64,000 bases of DNA. It comes from JAAXHV01 sp965207165. Its GTDB lineage: Bacteria; Pseudomonadota; Gammaproteobacteria; Eutrophobiales; Eutrophobiaceae. Below the pieces are notes generated by a model, which did no database searches, was not told the DNA's origin, and saw nothing but the letters and a program-made list of their open reading frames with translations. Positions 35,889 to 43,958 of this stretch are shown here, one piece after another (the stretch's first letter is position 1; the number at the start of each line of letters is the position of its first letter). The stretch lies in the NCBI GenBank assembly GCA_965207165.1, contig OZ242265.1:3968001-4032000 (forward strand), written 5' to 3'. The position numbers and the translations under genes are program-made.

Positions 35889-36505
35889 GAACGCTTGTGT
35901 CTGAGATAGTCGCGCAGGGTCAGCAATGCGAATGCCGGGGTGCCCACGGCAGCCAGGATGAGGAACGGGTACAGCCACTCGAAAAACGTGACCAGCGGCA
36001 GCAGGTAGAACACGTCCTCGATCTCGAACAGGCCGATGTTCGGCATGTCCATCTGGTCTTTGCCGGTCATGTTGCCGATCATCACGCGCATCTGGAAAAT
36101 GCCGGCCACGCTCACCCCGGCGAGTATCCCCATGAACAGCGCGGCGCTTCCCAGTGCGCCGTGGCTCAGGCCGATGCCGATGCCGATAAACAGCAGGATG
36201 TCCGAGACGGCGTCGCTGGCAAGGTCGTAGTAGTGGCCAAATTTGGTCTTGTTGCCGGTGATCCTGGCGAGTTCTCCGTCGGCGTGGTCGAGAAAGGCCG
36301 ACACCGCGAAACACAGCGCCCCGGCGTTGGTCGAGGCAAAGGTCCCCATGCCGAGCAGGACACAGGCGGCTATGCCGAGCAGCATCCGCAGTGTCGTGAG
36401 GTGGTTGGGCGTGACTGCGGTATTGCGCAGGGGGTAAACCAGCATGCCGGCCAGCCTGGCGTCGAGCGGTCTGTTATCGGGCATCAGTTTACGTCCGGCA
36501 GGCAT
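35885..36505 (-). CDS. CDP-alcohol phosphatidyltransferase family membrane enzyme
   Basis: 206 aa, about six transmembrane segments. The signature D-G-x2-A-R-x8-G-x3-D-x3-D is complete: D76, G77, A80, R81, G90, D94, D98 (DGELAR .. GHYYDLASD). The family transfers an alcohol from or onto a CDP-lipid in phospholipid synthesis; the substrate here is unknown. It is coupled by a 4-bp overlap with hpnA and follows hpnN on the same strand, hinting at a lipid head-group step linked to the hopanoid locus. The first seven residues may be skipped (an internal Met precedes PDNRPLD). Confidence 0.88.
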   Translation of the reverse strand: MPAGRKLMPDNRPLDARLAGMLVYPLRNTAVTPNHLTTLRMLLGIAACVLLGMGTFASTNAGALCFAVSAFLDHADGELARITGNKTKFGHYYDLASDAVSDILLFIGIGIGLSHGALGSAALFMGILAGVSVAGIFQMRVMIGNMTGKDQMDMPNIGLFEIEDVFYLLPLVTFFEWLYPFLILAAVGTPAFALLTLRDYLRHKRS

Positions 36506-36557
36506 CCATAACGCAGCAGATTATATCCCGTCCGCCGTTCCTGCGAAAGCTCGTATC

Positions 36558-36680
36558 AATTTGGGACACCCATAAATTGTTAAAAATTCCAAATTCATGG
36601 GTGTCCCAAATTGCTAAAAATTCCAAATTCATGGGTGTCCCAAATTGCTAAAAATTCGAAATTTATGGGTGTCCCAAATT
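36558..36680. repeat. Palindromic array, 1 forward + 3 reverse units
   Basis: Units at 36558 (forward), 36592, 36626 and 36660 (reverse), exactly 34 bp apart. Spacers of the reverse run are nearly identical (GCTAAAAATTCCA). It lies between hpnN and the phosphatidyltransferase gene. Confidence 0.95.
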
Positions 36681-36687
36681 GAGGGCA

Positions 36688-39660
36688 TTACCGTTTGCTG
36701 ACTGCGGTAAGCAGGGCTGGTAGTACCAGTAGCATGCACAGCAGGGTGACGCCGATGCCCAGGGTCAGCAGCAGGCCCAGGCTGGCGGTGCCTGCGTGCG
36801 GGGAGAGGGCGAGGTTGCCGATGCCGCCCATGGTGGTCAGGGAACTGACGGTGACTGCCCGTGCGGAACTGGTGGCCAGGATGTTCTTGCCGTCCGGCAG
36901 GTCGGTGCGGAAGCGGTGGATGATATGGATGCCGCTGTCCACCCCTATGCCCAGCAGCAACGGCAGGGCGATCACGTTGGCGAAGTTGAGCGGTATCCCG
37001 GCCAGCACGCTGATGCCGCCGGTGATCACGGCTGCCGTGAGCAGCGGGGCCAGGACCAGGAGGACGTCTCTCTTGCGCCCGAGCAGTATGTACAGCATGA
37101 ACGATATGGCGATGAAGGCGTACAGGAAAGCCTGCCTGAACGCGGCGGCCACTGCGTCGCTGGCCTCCAGGTTGATGACCGGCGGGCCGGTGACCTGGGG
37201 CGAGACGGACTGGATTGCACGGACAAATTCCCGCAGTGCCGTCTCGTCCTGCATGTCCTGTCTGGGGAAGATCTCGATACGGTATGCGCCGTCGGCGCTG
37301 AGCCAGAGCCGCTTCAGCTGGTCCGGCAGGTTGTCGAGGGAAACGTAATCGGCATTCAAGGACGCGTCCAGCGCTTCCAGGCGTCCGGGGAGGGATGCCA
37401 GCAGCGCCTGTTCCAGTTGCGCCAGATTGTCGTCCCCGCAATACCCGTCGTTCCTGCGAAAGCAGGAACCCAGTTCGCCGCCATTCCCGCTCTCCCCGCC
37501 GTTCTCGCTCCCCCCGCCATTCCCGCTCTCCCCGCCGTTCTCGCTCCCCCCGCCGTCCCCGCTCTCCCCGCCATTCCCGCTCCCCCCGCCGTTCCCGCTC
37601 TCCCCGCCGTTCCCGCCTAAGCGGGACCCTTTACTCTGGGTCCCTGCTTGCGCGGGAACGGCGTCAGAGGCAGGAGCGATGTCGGAATCATCGAGCAAGT
37701 CTGCAAGATTCGCCCGCAACTGCGCAACAACCGCATCATTGCGCCCGGATTCCTGTAGTTTGTCCTGGAAGTTGCGCAGCGCGGCCAGGCGCGCGCCGGT
37801 AGTCTGCGTCTCCGGAGCGGGTTGCGCGGGCGCGGACACATCGCCCAGCAGCAGGTTCATCTCGTCGATGATGTACAGTTTTTCATCCTGGCCGGCGGGG
37901 ATGAAATCCGCCACGGACAGGACAGTCTCAACCTGGTCCAGACGGGTGAACCGTTCACGGTAGCTGTCGGCCTGCGCGGTATCGCCGGCGACCATGATGG
38001 CGGTCCAGGGGGTCAGGTCGTTATCCGCAAGCAGTTGCCGGAACGTGGACAGGGCCGCGCCGTCCTGGTCGTGCAGGTTAAGCGGGTTGTGGTCGAAGCG
38101 CAGGCCGGTGAGCAGCAGGGCGGAGGCCAGCACCAGGAAAGCCGTGCCGCCGAGGATTTTGCCGCCGTGCGTTTCAACCAGCCGGATTCCCCCGGGCGTG
38201 CGGGCGGGTGCGCCGGGTTTGAACGGCAGCAGGGAGAGCAGCGCCGGTATCACCGTGAGGGTGATGACAAAGCTGATGAGCATGCCGAAACCGGAGATCC
38301 AGCCGAGTTCCGCGACGCCGGTGTAGGCGGTGGGGATAAAGGCAAAAAACCCGATGGCGGTGCTGATGGCGCACAGGAACAGCGAGCCGCCGATGTTGGC
38401 GGAGGTGTGCATCAGCGCGCGCTGGGTTGCTGCGTTTGCGGGAGCGACCCCCGCTTGCGCAGAGGCTGACTGGGCGGGAACGACCCCTGCTTGCGCAGAG
38501 CCTGCCCCTCGCGAACGCAAGGAGGCTGGCTGGGCAGCATCATCGTTGTCAAACAGGTGTTCCCGGTAGCGCAGGCAGTAGTGGATGGCGAAATCGACGC
38601 CCAGACCGATGTACAACACGGCAAAGGCCACGGAAATCAGGTTCAGTTCGCCCACGGTGAGGGTGGCGAAGGCAGCGGTCAGCGCCAGGCCCGTCACCAG
38701 GCTGATCACGGTGACCAGCGCCAGTTTGAGGGAGCCCAGGCCGGCCAGCAGGATGACCGTTACCAGGCACAGGGCGAGGAGAGCGGCCGTTTCGGTGCCT
38801 TTCATCACGCTCAGCATTTCTTCGTGGGACAGCACCGTGGCGCCGGTCAGGCGCATGTGCGCGCCCGGGGACGAGGCGATGTCCAGGTCGTCGTAGACCC
38901 GGTGGATTGTCTCGATGGACGGGGTAGCCGGGAAGAACCCGCCGTAATCCAGCCTGGGCTGCGTTAATATGAACTCGCGATGGGGGGGCTTTCCCGCGCC
39001 GGCGTCGGACGCTCCGGACTCAGCCGGCTCTTCCCCGGACATCAGTTCCTGCCAGGACAGGCGATACGGCCGGTCGTCGGCCACCGCCTCGAGCGCGGCA
39101 TTGATGCGGCTGAGGACGGGATTAATGTCTACCTCTTCCCCGTCTTCCTGTGCGTCGAGCGCATCGGCCAGCACCCCGAACAGGCCGCGCAGGGAGGGGT
39201 CGCGGGCCAGTCGCGCCAGGAACGGCTGGACCTCGGCGAGGTTGTCGGACAGGTCCTGGAGTTCGTCCGTATCGAGGTAGAGCAGGCCGGATTCCCTGAA
39301 CAGCGCCAGGGCGTTGGGATAGAAGACGAATTCGAATAAGTCCTGCTCCCGTTCCAGGCGCTCGTAGAGCAAGGCCGCGGCGTCCTGGGCCTGGTCCGGC
39401 GTAGCGGCTTCCATGACGATGAGGATGTTGTTGTCGTACTGCGGGAAGTGCTTTTCATACTCCTGGTCCAGTTTGCGCCAGGCGAGATCTTCGGACAGCA
39501 TGTGCTCGGTGTCGGTATTCATGCTGAGATTGTCCGCGGTGTAGCGCACCGCGAAGAAGGCGAGGGCGAAGATGGCCACCAGCACCGCCACGTTGGCCTG
39601 TTGCACAAAGCCCGCCCACCCGGACAGGGCCGACACGCCCAGGCGCTTCAAGCTGTTCAT
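36688..39660 (-). CDS. hpnN: Hopanoid-associated RND transporter HpnN
   Basis: 990 aa, long for the family (about 870). Two MMPL/SSD-like membrane halves: the first after the N-terminal periplasmic loop (LGSLKLALVTVISLVTGLAL; DFAIHYCLRY), the second at the C-terminus (LGIGVDSGIHIIHRFRTDLPDGKN). HpnN moves hopanoids to the outer membrane. Two segments look foreign: residues about 377-412 (SLRSRGAGSAQAGVVPAQSA and following), in a cytosolic loop, and about 666-740 (GGESGN/GGGSEN repeats ending SCFRRNDGYCG), in the second periplasmic loop. Both are encoded by REP-type repeats and remain in frame. Upstream sequence is entirely repeat. Confidence 0.88.
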   Translation of the reverse strand: MNSLKRLGVSALSGWAGFVQQANVAVLVAIFALAFFAVRYTADNLSMNTDTEHMLSEDLAWRKLDQEYEKHFPQYDNNILIVMEAATPDQAQDAAALLYERLEREQDLFEFVFYPNALALFRESGLLYLDTDELQDLSDNLAEVQPFLARLARDPSLRGLFGVLADALDAQEDGEEVDINPVLSRINAALEAVADDRPYRLSWQELMSGEEPAESGASDAGAGKPPHREFILTQPRLDYGGFFPATPSIETIHRVYDDLDIASSPGAHMRLTGATVLSHEEMLSVMKGTETAALLALCLVTVILLAGLGSLKLALVTVISLVTGLALTAAFATLTVGELNLISVAFAVLYIGLGVDFAIHYCLRYREHLFDNDDAAQPASLRSRGAGSAQAGVVPAQSASAQAGVAPANAATQRALMHTSANIGGSLFLCAISTAIGFFAFIPTAYTGVAELGWISGFGMLISFVITLTVIPALLSLLPFKPGAPARTPGGIRLVETHGGKILGGTAFLVLASALLLTGLRFDHNPLNLHDQDGAALSTFRQLLADNDLTPWTAIMVAGDTAQADSYRERFTRLDQVETVLSVADFIPAGQDEKLYIIDEMNLLLGDVSAPAQPAPETQTTGARLAALRNFQDKLQESGRNDAVVAQLRANLADLLDDSDIAPASDAVPAQAGTQSKGSRLGGNGGESGNGGGSGNGGESGDGGGSENGGESGNGGGSENGGESGNGGELGSCFRRNDGYCGDDNLAQLEQALLASLPGRLEALDASLNADYVSLDNLPDQLKRLWLSADGAYRIEIFPRQDMQDETALREFVRAIQSVSPQVTGPPVINLEASDAVAAAFRQAFLYAFIAISFMLYILLGRKRDVLLVLAPLLTAAVITGGISVLAGIPLNFANVIALPLLLGIGVDSGIHIIHRFRTDLPDGKNILATSSARAVTVSSLTTMGGIGNLALSPHAGTASLGLLLTLGIGVTLLCMLLVLPALLTAVSKR
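37441..37665. repeat. 18-bp minisatellite with REP-like flanks inside hpnN
   Basis: About seven to eight 18-bp units (plus strand ATTCCCGCTCTCCCCGCC and GTTCTCGCTCCCCCCGCC alternating) encode GGESGN/GGGSEN. They are bordered by GTTCCTGCGAAAGCAGGAAC at about 37450 and by CCCTGCTTGCGCGGGAACGG at about 37640, both hairpin-forming REP-like pieces. Confidence 0.9.
38425..38530. repeat. Second REP-derived insertion inside hpnN
   Basis: Repeated CCCGCTTGCGCAGAG / CCCTGCTTGCGCAGAG pieces with GGGAGCGACC and GGGAACGACC encode the low-complexity SAQAGV..PAQSASAQAGVAP segment, absent from the normal RND fold. Confidence 0.75.
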
Positions 39661-39665
39661 GAGAG

Positions 39666-39785
39666 GAATTCCGGGGACACAATACTTAATTCCTGCGCAA
39701 TTTCGGGGAGTTCCGGGGACACATTACATAATTCCTCAAATGGAATTCCGAGAAGCTTTGAATTAAGTATTGTGTCCCCGGAATT
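39666..39785. repeat. Second palindromic family (GGGGACACAATACTTAATTC) upstream of hpnN
   Basis: A perfect 26-bp inverted repeat at 39667-39692 and 39760-39785 (AATTCCGGGGACACAATACT core) with a degenerate third copy at 39708-39734. It starts 5 bp before the hpnN ATG, so it replaces the normal leader. Such sequences often accompany REP-associated (Y1) transposases in proteobacteria. Confidence 0.88.
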
Positions 39786-39830
39786 ACCCGGAATTACTGC
39801 GGAGGCAGGAATCCAGTAGAGAATATTCCC

Positions 39831-40571
39831 TCAAACCCGGAATACGTATTCCTTGCCTGGTTCTCTCTCGCAATCCGGTGGAAAGCTCTTGCGCTTGTCG
39901 ATGTAGTACTGGCGCCTGTGATCGCCTTCCGACAACCTGTTGTAGGTGACGTACAGCACTCTCCTGGGATTATTGGTCAGGTTCGGTTTGGAGCGGTGGG
40001 GAGCGAAGGAATCGAAGAAAATGGTATCGCCGGGTTCCGTGGGAATAGCGGTGTAGTCCAGGCCGTTTTCTTCCAGGGGCGTCCACTTCTCGCCGATAAG
40101 TCCCCTGCCGTGCTGGCCCGGCGCCATCTCCATGCAGCCGTTCTCGACATTGGTGGCATCGATGCTGACCAGGGCCGTGATATGCAGGCTGGCATAATCG
40201 TCCCAACCGGCCTGTATGTCCTGGTGCGCCTTGAACCCGGCGCCGCCCGGCAGTTTGAAGTTGATCTTGTCCTTGTACAACACGGCCTCGGTGCCGAACA
40301 GGCGCGTGCAGCAACCTCTTAATTTTTCACTGTTGAAGACGCGGCTGAACTGGCCGTGGTACGGCTCGATATCCTCCACGCGACTCAGTATACGTTCACC
40401 GGTCAGGGCGCTTTCCTCGAAGTACATCATGTACTTACCCGGCTCTTCGGGGTAGGCCATGACATCGTCGGTCCAGCGGGTCAGTTCCGCTATCTCGCTT
40501 GAGTTAAACAATCCCCGGTAAACCAGGAAGCCGTCGCGTTGAAAATCTTCAACCTGTTGTTCTGTGAGCAT
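39831..40571 (-). CDS. Phytanoyl-CoA dioxygenase (PhyH) family Fe(II)/2-oxoglutarate oxygenase
   Basis: 246 aa from the Met of MLTEQQVEDFQRDGFLVYRG, the usual family start; an in-frame ATG 36 bp earlier adds twelve unlikely residues. The metal ligands are H116 and D118 (FKAHQDIQAGW) and H192 (SFAPHRSKPN), with the nearby Arg for 2-oxoglutarate. The family hydroxylates small or lipid-like molecules. It lies among hopanoid genes on the same strand, so oxidation of a hopanoid or side chain is an attractive but unproven idea. Confidence 0.85.
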   Translation of the reverse strand: MLTEQQVEDFQRDGFLVYRGLFNSSEIAELTRWTDDVMAYPEEPGKYMMYFEESALTGERILSRVEDIEPYHGQFSRVFNSEKLRGCCTRLFGTEAVLYKDKINFKLPGGAGFKAHQDIQAGWDDYASLHITALVSIDATNVENGCMEMAPGQHGRGLIGEKWTPLEENGLDYTAIPTEPGDTIFFDSFAPHRSKPNLTNNPRRVLYVTYNRLSEGDHRRQYYIDKRKSFPPDCEREPGKEYVFRV

Positions 40572-40752
40572 TATGTTCAGGTTTTTTTGATGCGTACAAA
40601 CCTGCATTTATAAACTAGTTTGACTGTTTTGACAAGCTTCCGGTTCCGTTTGTTCCCTGTTGTTCCGCCGCTTGCGCAAGGGCGGGCGCTGTGGAAGCAA
40701 CACACTCGCTGTTCCTGCGAAAGTGGGGGAACGGCGACAGGCGCCGGCATTG

Positions 40753-41460
40753 TCAATGATGATCAAGCAGTTCCTGCGCTACGATCCGCATCATCTTCCC
40801 CGCCCGCCTGGACGCGCAGGCAAGGCGTAACCCTGCCGGGATCTGCCCGGGCGCTGTTAACAGTTCCAGACCCAGGCCCGGGCCGTCGACCCGGCCGAAG
40901 TCATCGACCCGCCGCAGTATGGCCGCGGGCAGCGCCATATCCGCACTGTCGGTTATGACGCGCAGTACGGAAACCGGCAGCCCTTCACGCCCTGCCGCTT
41001 CGAGTATGCCGGCGCTTTCCATATCCACCGCAACCGCTCCCGTTTGCCGGTACAGCGCCTGTTTGGCGTCAGTGCTGGCGGCTACTTCGTCCACGCACGC
41101 AAGCAGGCCGTCCTGCACGGCTATGTTTTGTTGCGCCAGGCGTTGCCTTGCCGCTTCAGACAGAAAGGTGTTTACGGTGTAGCGTCTGCCCGCGTCGAGC
41201 ACCTCTCCAGGCTGTACCAGGTCCCCCGGTTTGAGTTCCGGCGCCAGGGCGCCGGCGCTGCCGAAACTGACGAGACAGTCCACGTTTTCATCGATCAGCG
41301 TGTGCGCTGCCAGTTGTGCCCGCTCCCGGCCCATCCCGGACACCATCAACAGGGTCTGTTCGTTGAGTTTGACGGGTTGCCGGGCAGACGCCGCATGTGG
41401 TGAGCGGGGGAAGGCGGACGCTTCAAAATGAAGTGCGCAGATTATACCGATGCGGTTCAT
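40753..41460 (-). CDS. hpnG: Hopanoid-associated nucleoside phosphorylase HpnG
   Basis: 235 aa. PNP/MTAN-type fold with SFGSAGALAPELKPGDLV and the diagnostic VDMESAGILEAA; a catalytic Asp lies in RVITDSADM. HpnG removes adenine from adenosylhopane to give ribosylhopane or the phosphoribosyl form. It follows the squalene synthase gene by 63 bp, on the same strand, with a perfect hairpin in between. The length fits the family. Confidence 0.85.
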   Translation of the reverse strand: MNRIGIICALHFEASAFPRSPHAASARQPVKLNEQTLLMVSGMGRERAQLAAHTLIDENVDCLVSFGSAGALAPELKPGDLVQPGEVLDAGRRYTVNTFLSEAARQRLAQQNIAVQDGLLACVDEVAASTDAKQALYRQTGAVAVDMESAGILEAAGREGLPVSVLRVITDSADMALPAAILRRVDDFGRVDGPGLGLELLTAPGQIPAGLRLACASRRAGKMMRIVAQELLDHH

Positions 41461-41478
41461 TGGATATTTGGGATATTT

Positions 41479-41504
41479 GGGGTCAGAGCAACAGCTCTGA
41501 CCCC
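41479..41504. repeat. Perfect hairpin GGGGTCAGAGC-AACA-GCTCTGACCCC
   Basis: 11-bp stem with a 4-nt loop, between the squalene synthase and hpnG genes. The trailing ATTTACTCTGA matches a common proteobacterial repeat linked to Y1 transposases. No U-tract on the coding strand. Confidence 0.85.
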
Positions 41505-41523
41505 AACTATATTTACTCTGATA

Positions 41524-42561
41524 CTAATATCCTGGTCCGGCCCGAGACCCGAGGCCGGCGGCGAGCCTGTTGAACAGCCATCTCAGCAGGTAGTCCTGCC
41601 TGGTGAGCAGGTTCGAGGAAATGATCGTGGCCTTGACGGATCGGCGGGAGATCTTGACTTCGTCGCCGGAGGTAAACGCGCGGCGGTTGTTGATGTTGCG
41701 TAACGTCAGGACCGCCATGCCCAGCGCCCACAGGCAGAAGCGTCTGATCCCGGTTTCGTGGCCGGGTAGCAGCAGCGTGTAGGTCAGCGCATTGTCCAGG
41801 TGCATGCGGGCGACGCCGATCAGGTGTCCCAGGGCCTGCTGGAATTCCTTTCCGTTTTGTAAGGGTGTGCCGCTGCCAAGTTTCACGCCGTAGCGCTCCA
41901 GCACCGATTGCGGCAGCCAGCACATGTCGCGTTTCTGGTCGTCCCAGATGTCCTTGAGGATGTTCGTCATCTGCAGGCCCTGGCCGAAGGAGACCGCGAG
42001 TTCCATCATCTCGTCGTGGTTCTGGTTGATGACGCTGGAGTAATCGCAAAACAGCTCGGTCAGCATCTCGCCCACCACGCCCGCAACGTGATAACAGTAG
42101 CTGTCCATGTCCTGCTGGTCTTTCAGGCCGTTTGCAACGTTCGCCTCCTGGTACCTGGACATGCCGTCGGCCATGATCCTGATGCAACGGTGCAGCGCTG
42201 CCTGTTGTCTCCGGTTGAAGGAATGCGTGATGCGGATGACCGCGGGGGTGTTCAGTATCAGGTCGCGTTCGCTGTCGGTTGCCGTCGGTGACAGCCGCGG
42301 GTGCAGGTCCCGGGCAAACTGGTCCGCATCCTGTTCAGCGCCCACCACCTTGATAAACCGTTCCGAGAAATGCAGTTTGTCTGCGTAGGGCAGGTGCTTG
42401 TCGTCTTCAATGGTGTCTGCTATCCGGCACAACAGGTAGGCATTGCCGACCACCTGCTCCAGGGAGTCGGGCAATTGTGGAATGGTCAGGGCAAAAGTAC
42501 GGGAAACACCCTGGAGAATCCGCTCCTGGTAGGCCAGGTCTGCTGTAGCCGGTGAATTCAT
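41524..42561 (-). CDS. Squalene/phytoene synthase family protein (squalene synthase-like)
   Basis: 345 aa from ATG 42561 (GGGGTG upstream); the frame extends 24 codons further through repeat sequence. Two aspartate-rich motifs bind prenyl diphosphate and magnesium: DTIEDD (49-54) and DILKD-type NILKDIWDD (200-208), with SRTFAL near residue 20. The size and C-terminal hydrophobic part (YLLRWLFNRLAAGL) favour a one-enzyme squalene synthase, as in Methylococcus, over the shorter HpnC/HpnD pair. It supplies squalene for hopanoids. Squalene-hopene cyclase is not in the window. Confidence 0.85.
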   Translation of the reverse strand: MNSPATADLAYQERILQGVSRTFALTIPQLPDSLEQVVGNAYLLCRIADTIEDDKHLPYADKLHFSERFIKVVGAEQDADQFARDLHPRLSPTATDSERDLILNTPAVIRITHSFNRRQQAALHRCIRIMADGMSRYQEANVANGLKDQQDMDSYCYHVAGVVGEMLTELFCDYSSVINQNHDEMMELAVSFGQGLQMTNILKDIWDDQKRDMCWLPQSVLERYGVKLGSGTPLQNGKEFQQALGHLIGVARMHLDNALTYTLLLPGHETGIRRFCLWALGMAVLTLRNINNRRAFTSGDEVKISRRSVKATIISSNLLTRQDYLLRWLFNRLAAGLGSRAGPGY

Positions 42562-42621
42562 CACCCCGTGAATATGCCAAGTATCAGGGATGATGGCAAG
42601 GTTATTTATCAGTGACCGCTC

Positions 42622-42812
42622 AATTTGGGACAACCATAAATTTGGAATTTTTGTAAATTTGGGACACCCATAAATTTCCGATTATCCTAAATTCATGGTT
42701 GTCCCAAATTGTTACAAATCCTAAATTCATGGTTGTCCCAAATTGTTACAAATCCTAAATTCATGGTTGTCCCAAATTGTTATAAATCTTAAATTTATGG
42801 GTGTCCCAAATT
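42622..42812. repeat. Largest palindromic array, 2 forward + 4 reverse units
   Basis: Units at 42622 and 42656 (forward), 42690, 42724, 42758 and 42792 (reverse), all exactly 34 bp apart. Several carry the GGTTGTCCC variant. The last unit supplies the stop codon of hpnL. Confidence 0.95.
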
Positions 42813-43778
42813 TTTTTTGAAATAGCGGCGGCTTTCTACTTGTTGCAGGGTGAGCAGTCCTGCCGGGTCGAATACCAGGTCGCGGATGCGCAGGGACAGG
42901 GATAGCGCCAGGGAAAATCCGGGGTCGAAGCCGACCAGGGCGCCGATGAGGATGAACGCCCCTTCCTGCACGCCGTAGGCGTTGGGGATGATGAACGCGA
43001 GATCGCTCAGCGTGGCCGTCAGGCTGCGCAGCAGCAAGGCTTCGAGTACGGTGATCGGTTGTCCCAGCAGGTAGCAGGCCAGCCACAGTTCGACCGTGTG
43101 CAGCGCCAGCGAGGCCAGCCGGTACAGCGTGGCGATCAGGATCCTGCGTTTGCTGCCGTACAATTCCCGCACCAGCCGGTCCGCTTCGCCGGCAGAGAAC
43201 TTGACGTCCTCCCAGGCGTCGTGTTTCACCAGTCTGCCGGCGAGTTTTGCCAGGGCGCCCAGCATGCCCAGACGCTGCAGGATAATCATGCCGCCGGCGC
43301 TGACTAACAGGAACAGGATGCCGCCGACGGCGTACGGGACCAGTCCGTCGTCGCCGGGCAGGAACAATAACAGCAGGACGCCGGCCAGCGCCCAGCAGGC
43401 CAGCGCCAGGGCCTGCACCACCTTGTCCACCATCACCGAAGCGGCGGCGTGTACCGCGCCGGTCCCCCATATCGTCAGCACTCTCGCCTTGACCACCTCC
43501 CCGCCGATGGTCGCCACCGGCAGCAGGTTGTTGACCGCGCGTCCCATCCACAACGCCGCCAGACCGTGGCCGAAGGTGGGCGCCTGGCCGGGCTTGAACA
43601 ACCGGCGCCAGCCCTGCGTCGCCGGCAGCATCACCGGGAACCAGGCCAGGGGCAGCAGCAGCAGGTACCAGCCCGAATCCAGCAGTAGCCGGAGCACGTC
43701 CATGAAGCCCTGCCAGACCAGCAGGCCGATCAACAGGGACAGCCCGAGGACAAGGCCGATTTGGGTCAGAAGGCGCAT
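42795..43778 (-). CDS. hpnL: HpnL-like integral membrane protein (lysylphosphatidylglycerol synthase TM family)
   Basis: 327 aa with about eight transmembrane helices. Family motifs include WMGRAVNNLLPVATIGGEVVKA, SVMVDKVVQ and SDLAFIIPNAYGVQEGAFILIG. HpnL proteins sit in hopanoid clusters and resemble flippase-like domains. The last residues (KKNLGHP) and the TAA are encoded by a palindromic repeat unit (42792-42812), so the C-terminus was rewritten by repeat insertion. It is the first gene of the minus-strand hopanoid run. Confidence 0.83.
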   Translation of the reverse strand: MRLLTQIGLVLGLSLLIGLLVWQGFMDVLRLLLDSGWYLLLLPLAWFPVMLPATQGWRRLFKPGQAPTFGHGLAALWMGRAVNNLLPVATIGGEVVKARVLTIWGTGAVHAAASVMVDKVVQALALACWALAGVLLLLFLPGDDGLVPYAVGGILFLLVSAGGMIILQRLGMLGALAKLAGRLVKHDAWEDVKFSAGEADRLVRELYGSKRRILIATLYRLASLALHTVELWLACYLLGQPITVLEALLLRSLTATLSDLAFIIPNAYGVQEGAFILIGALVGFDPGFSLALSLSLRIRDLVFDPAGLLTLQQVESRRYFKKNLGHP

Positions 43779-43958
43779 GGAAACGGGTCTTGGGTAAACC
43801 GGCTACGGTAAAAAGACAGGTAGTTAATGAGTACCGTCCGCCCGGCTTTTACCGTTTTTGAATAATTTTGCTGTTTTCACAGGAACGTATCTTGCTTAAC
43901 CGGGGCGAAAAAATGCCCAGTATGTGCCGCATTTTGGCTTAGTGCAAGAAACCGGGTG

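Noticed and set aside
36629..37441. 270-codon minus-strand frame overlapping hpnN
   Set aside because: Out of frame with the transporter and arginine/proline-rich; a shadow.
42622..42812. CRISPR-like look of regularly spaced repeats
   Set aside because: Units occur in both orientations, spacers are only 13 bp and partly conserved between arrays, no cas genes are near, and the same unit is spread over 16 loci.
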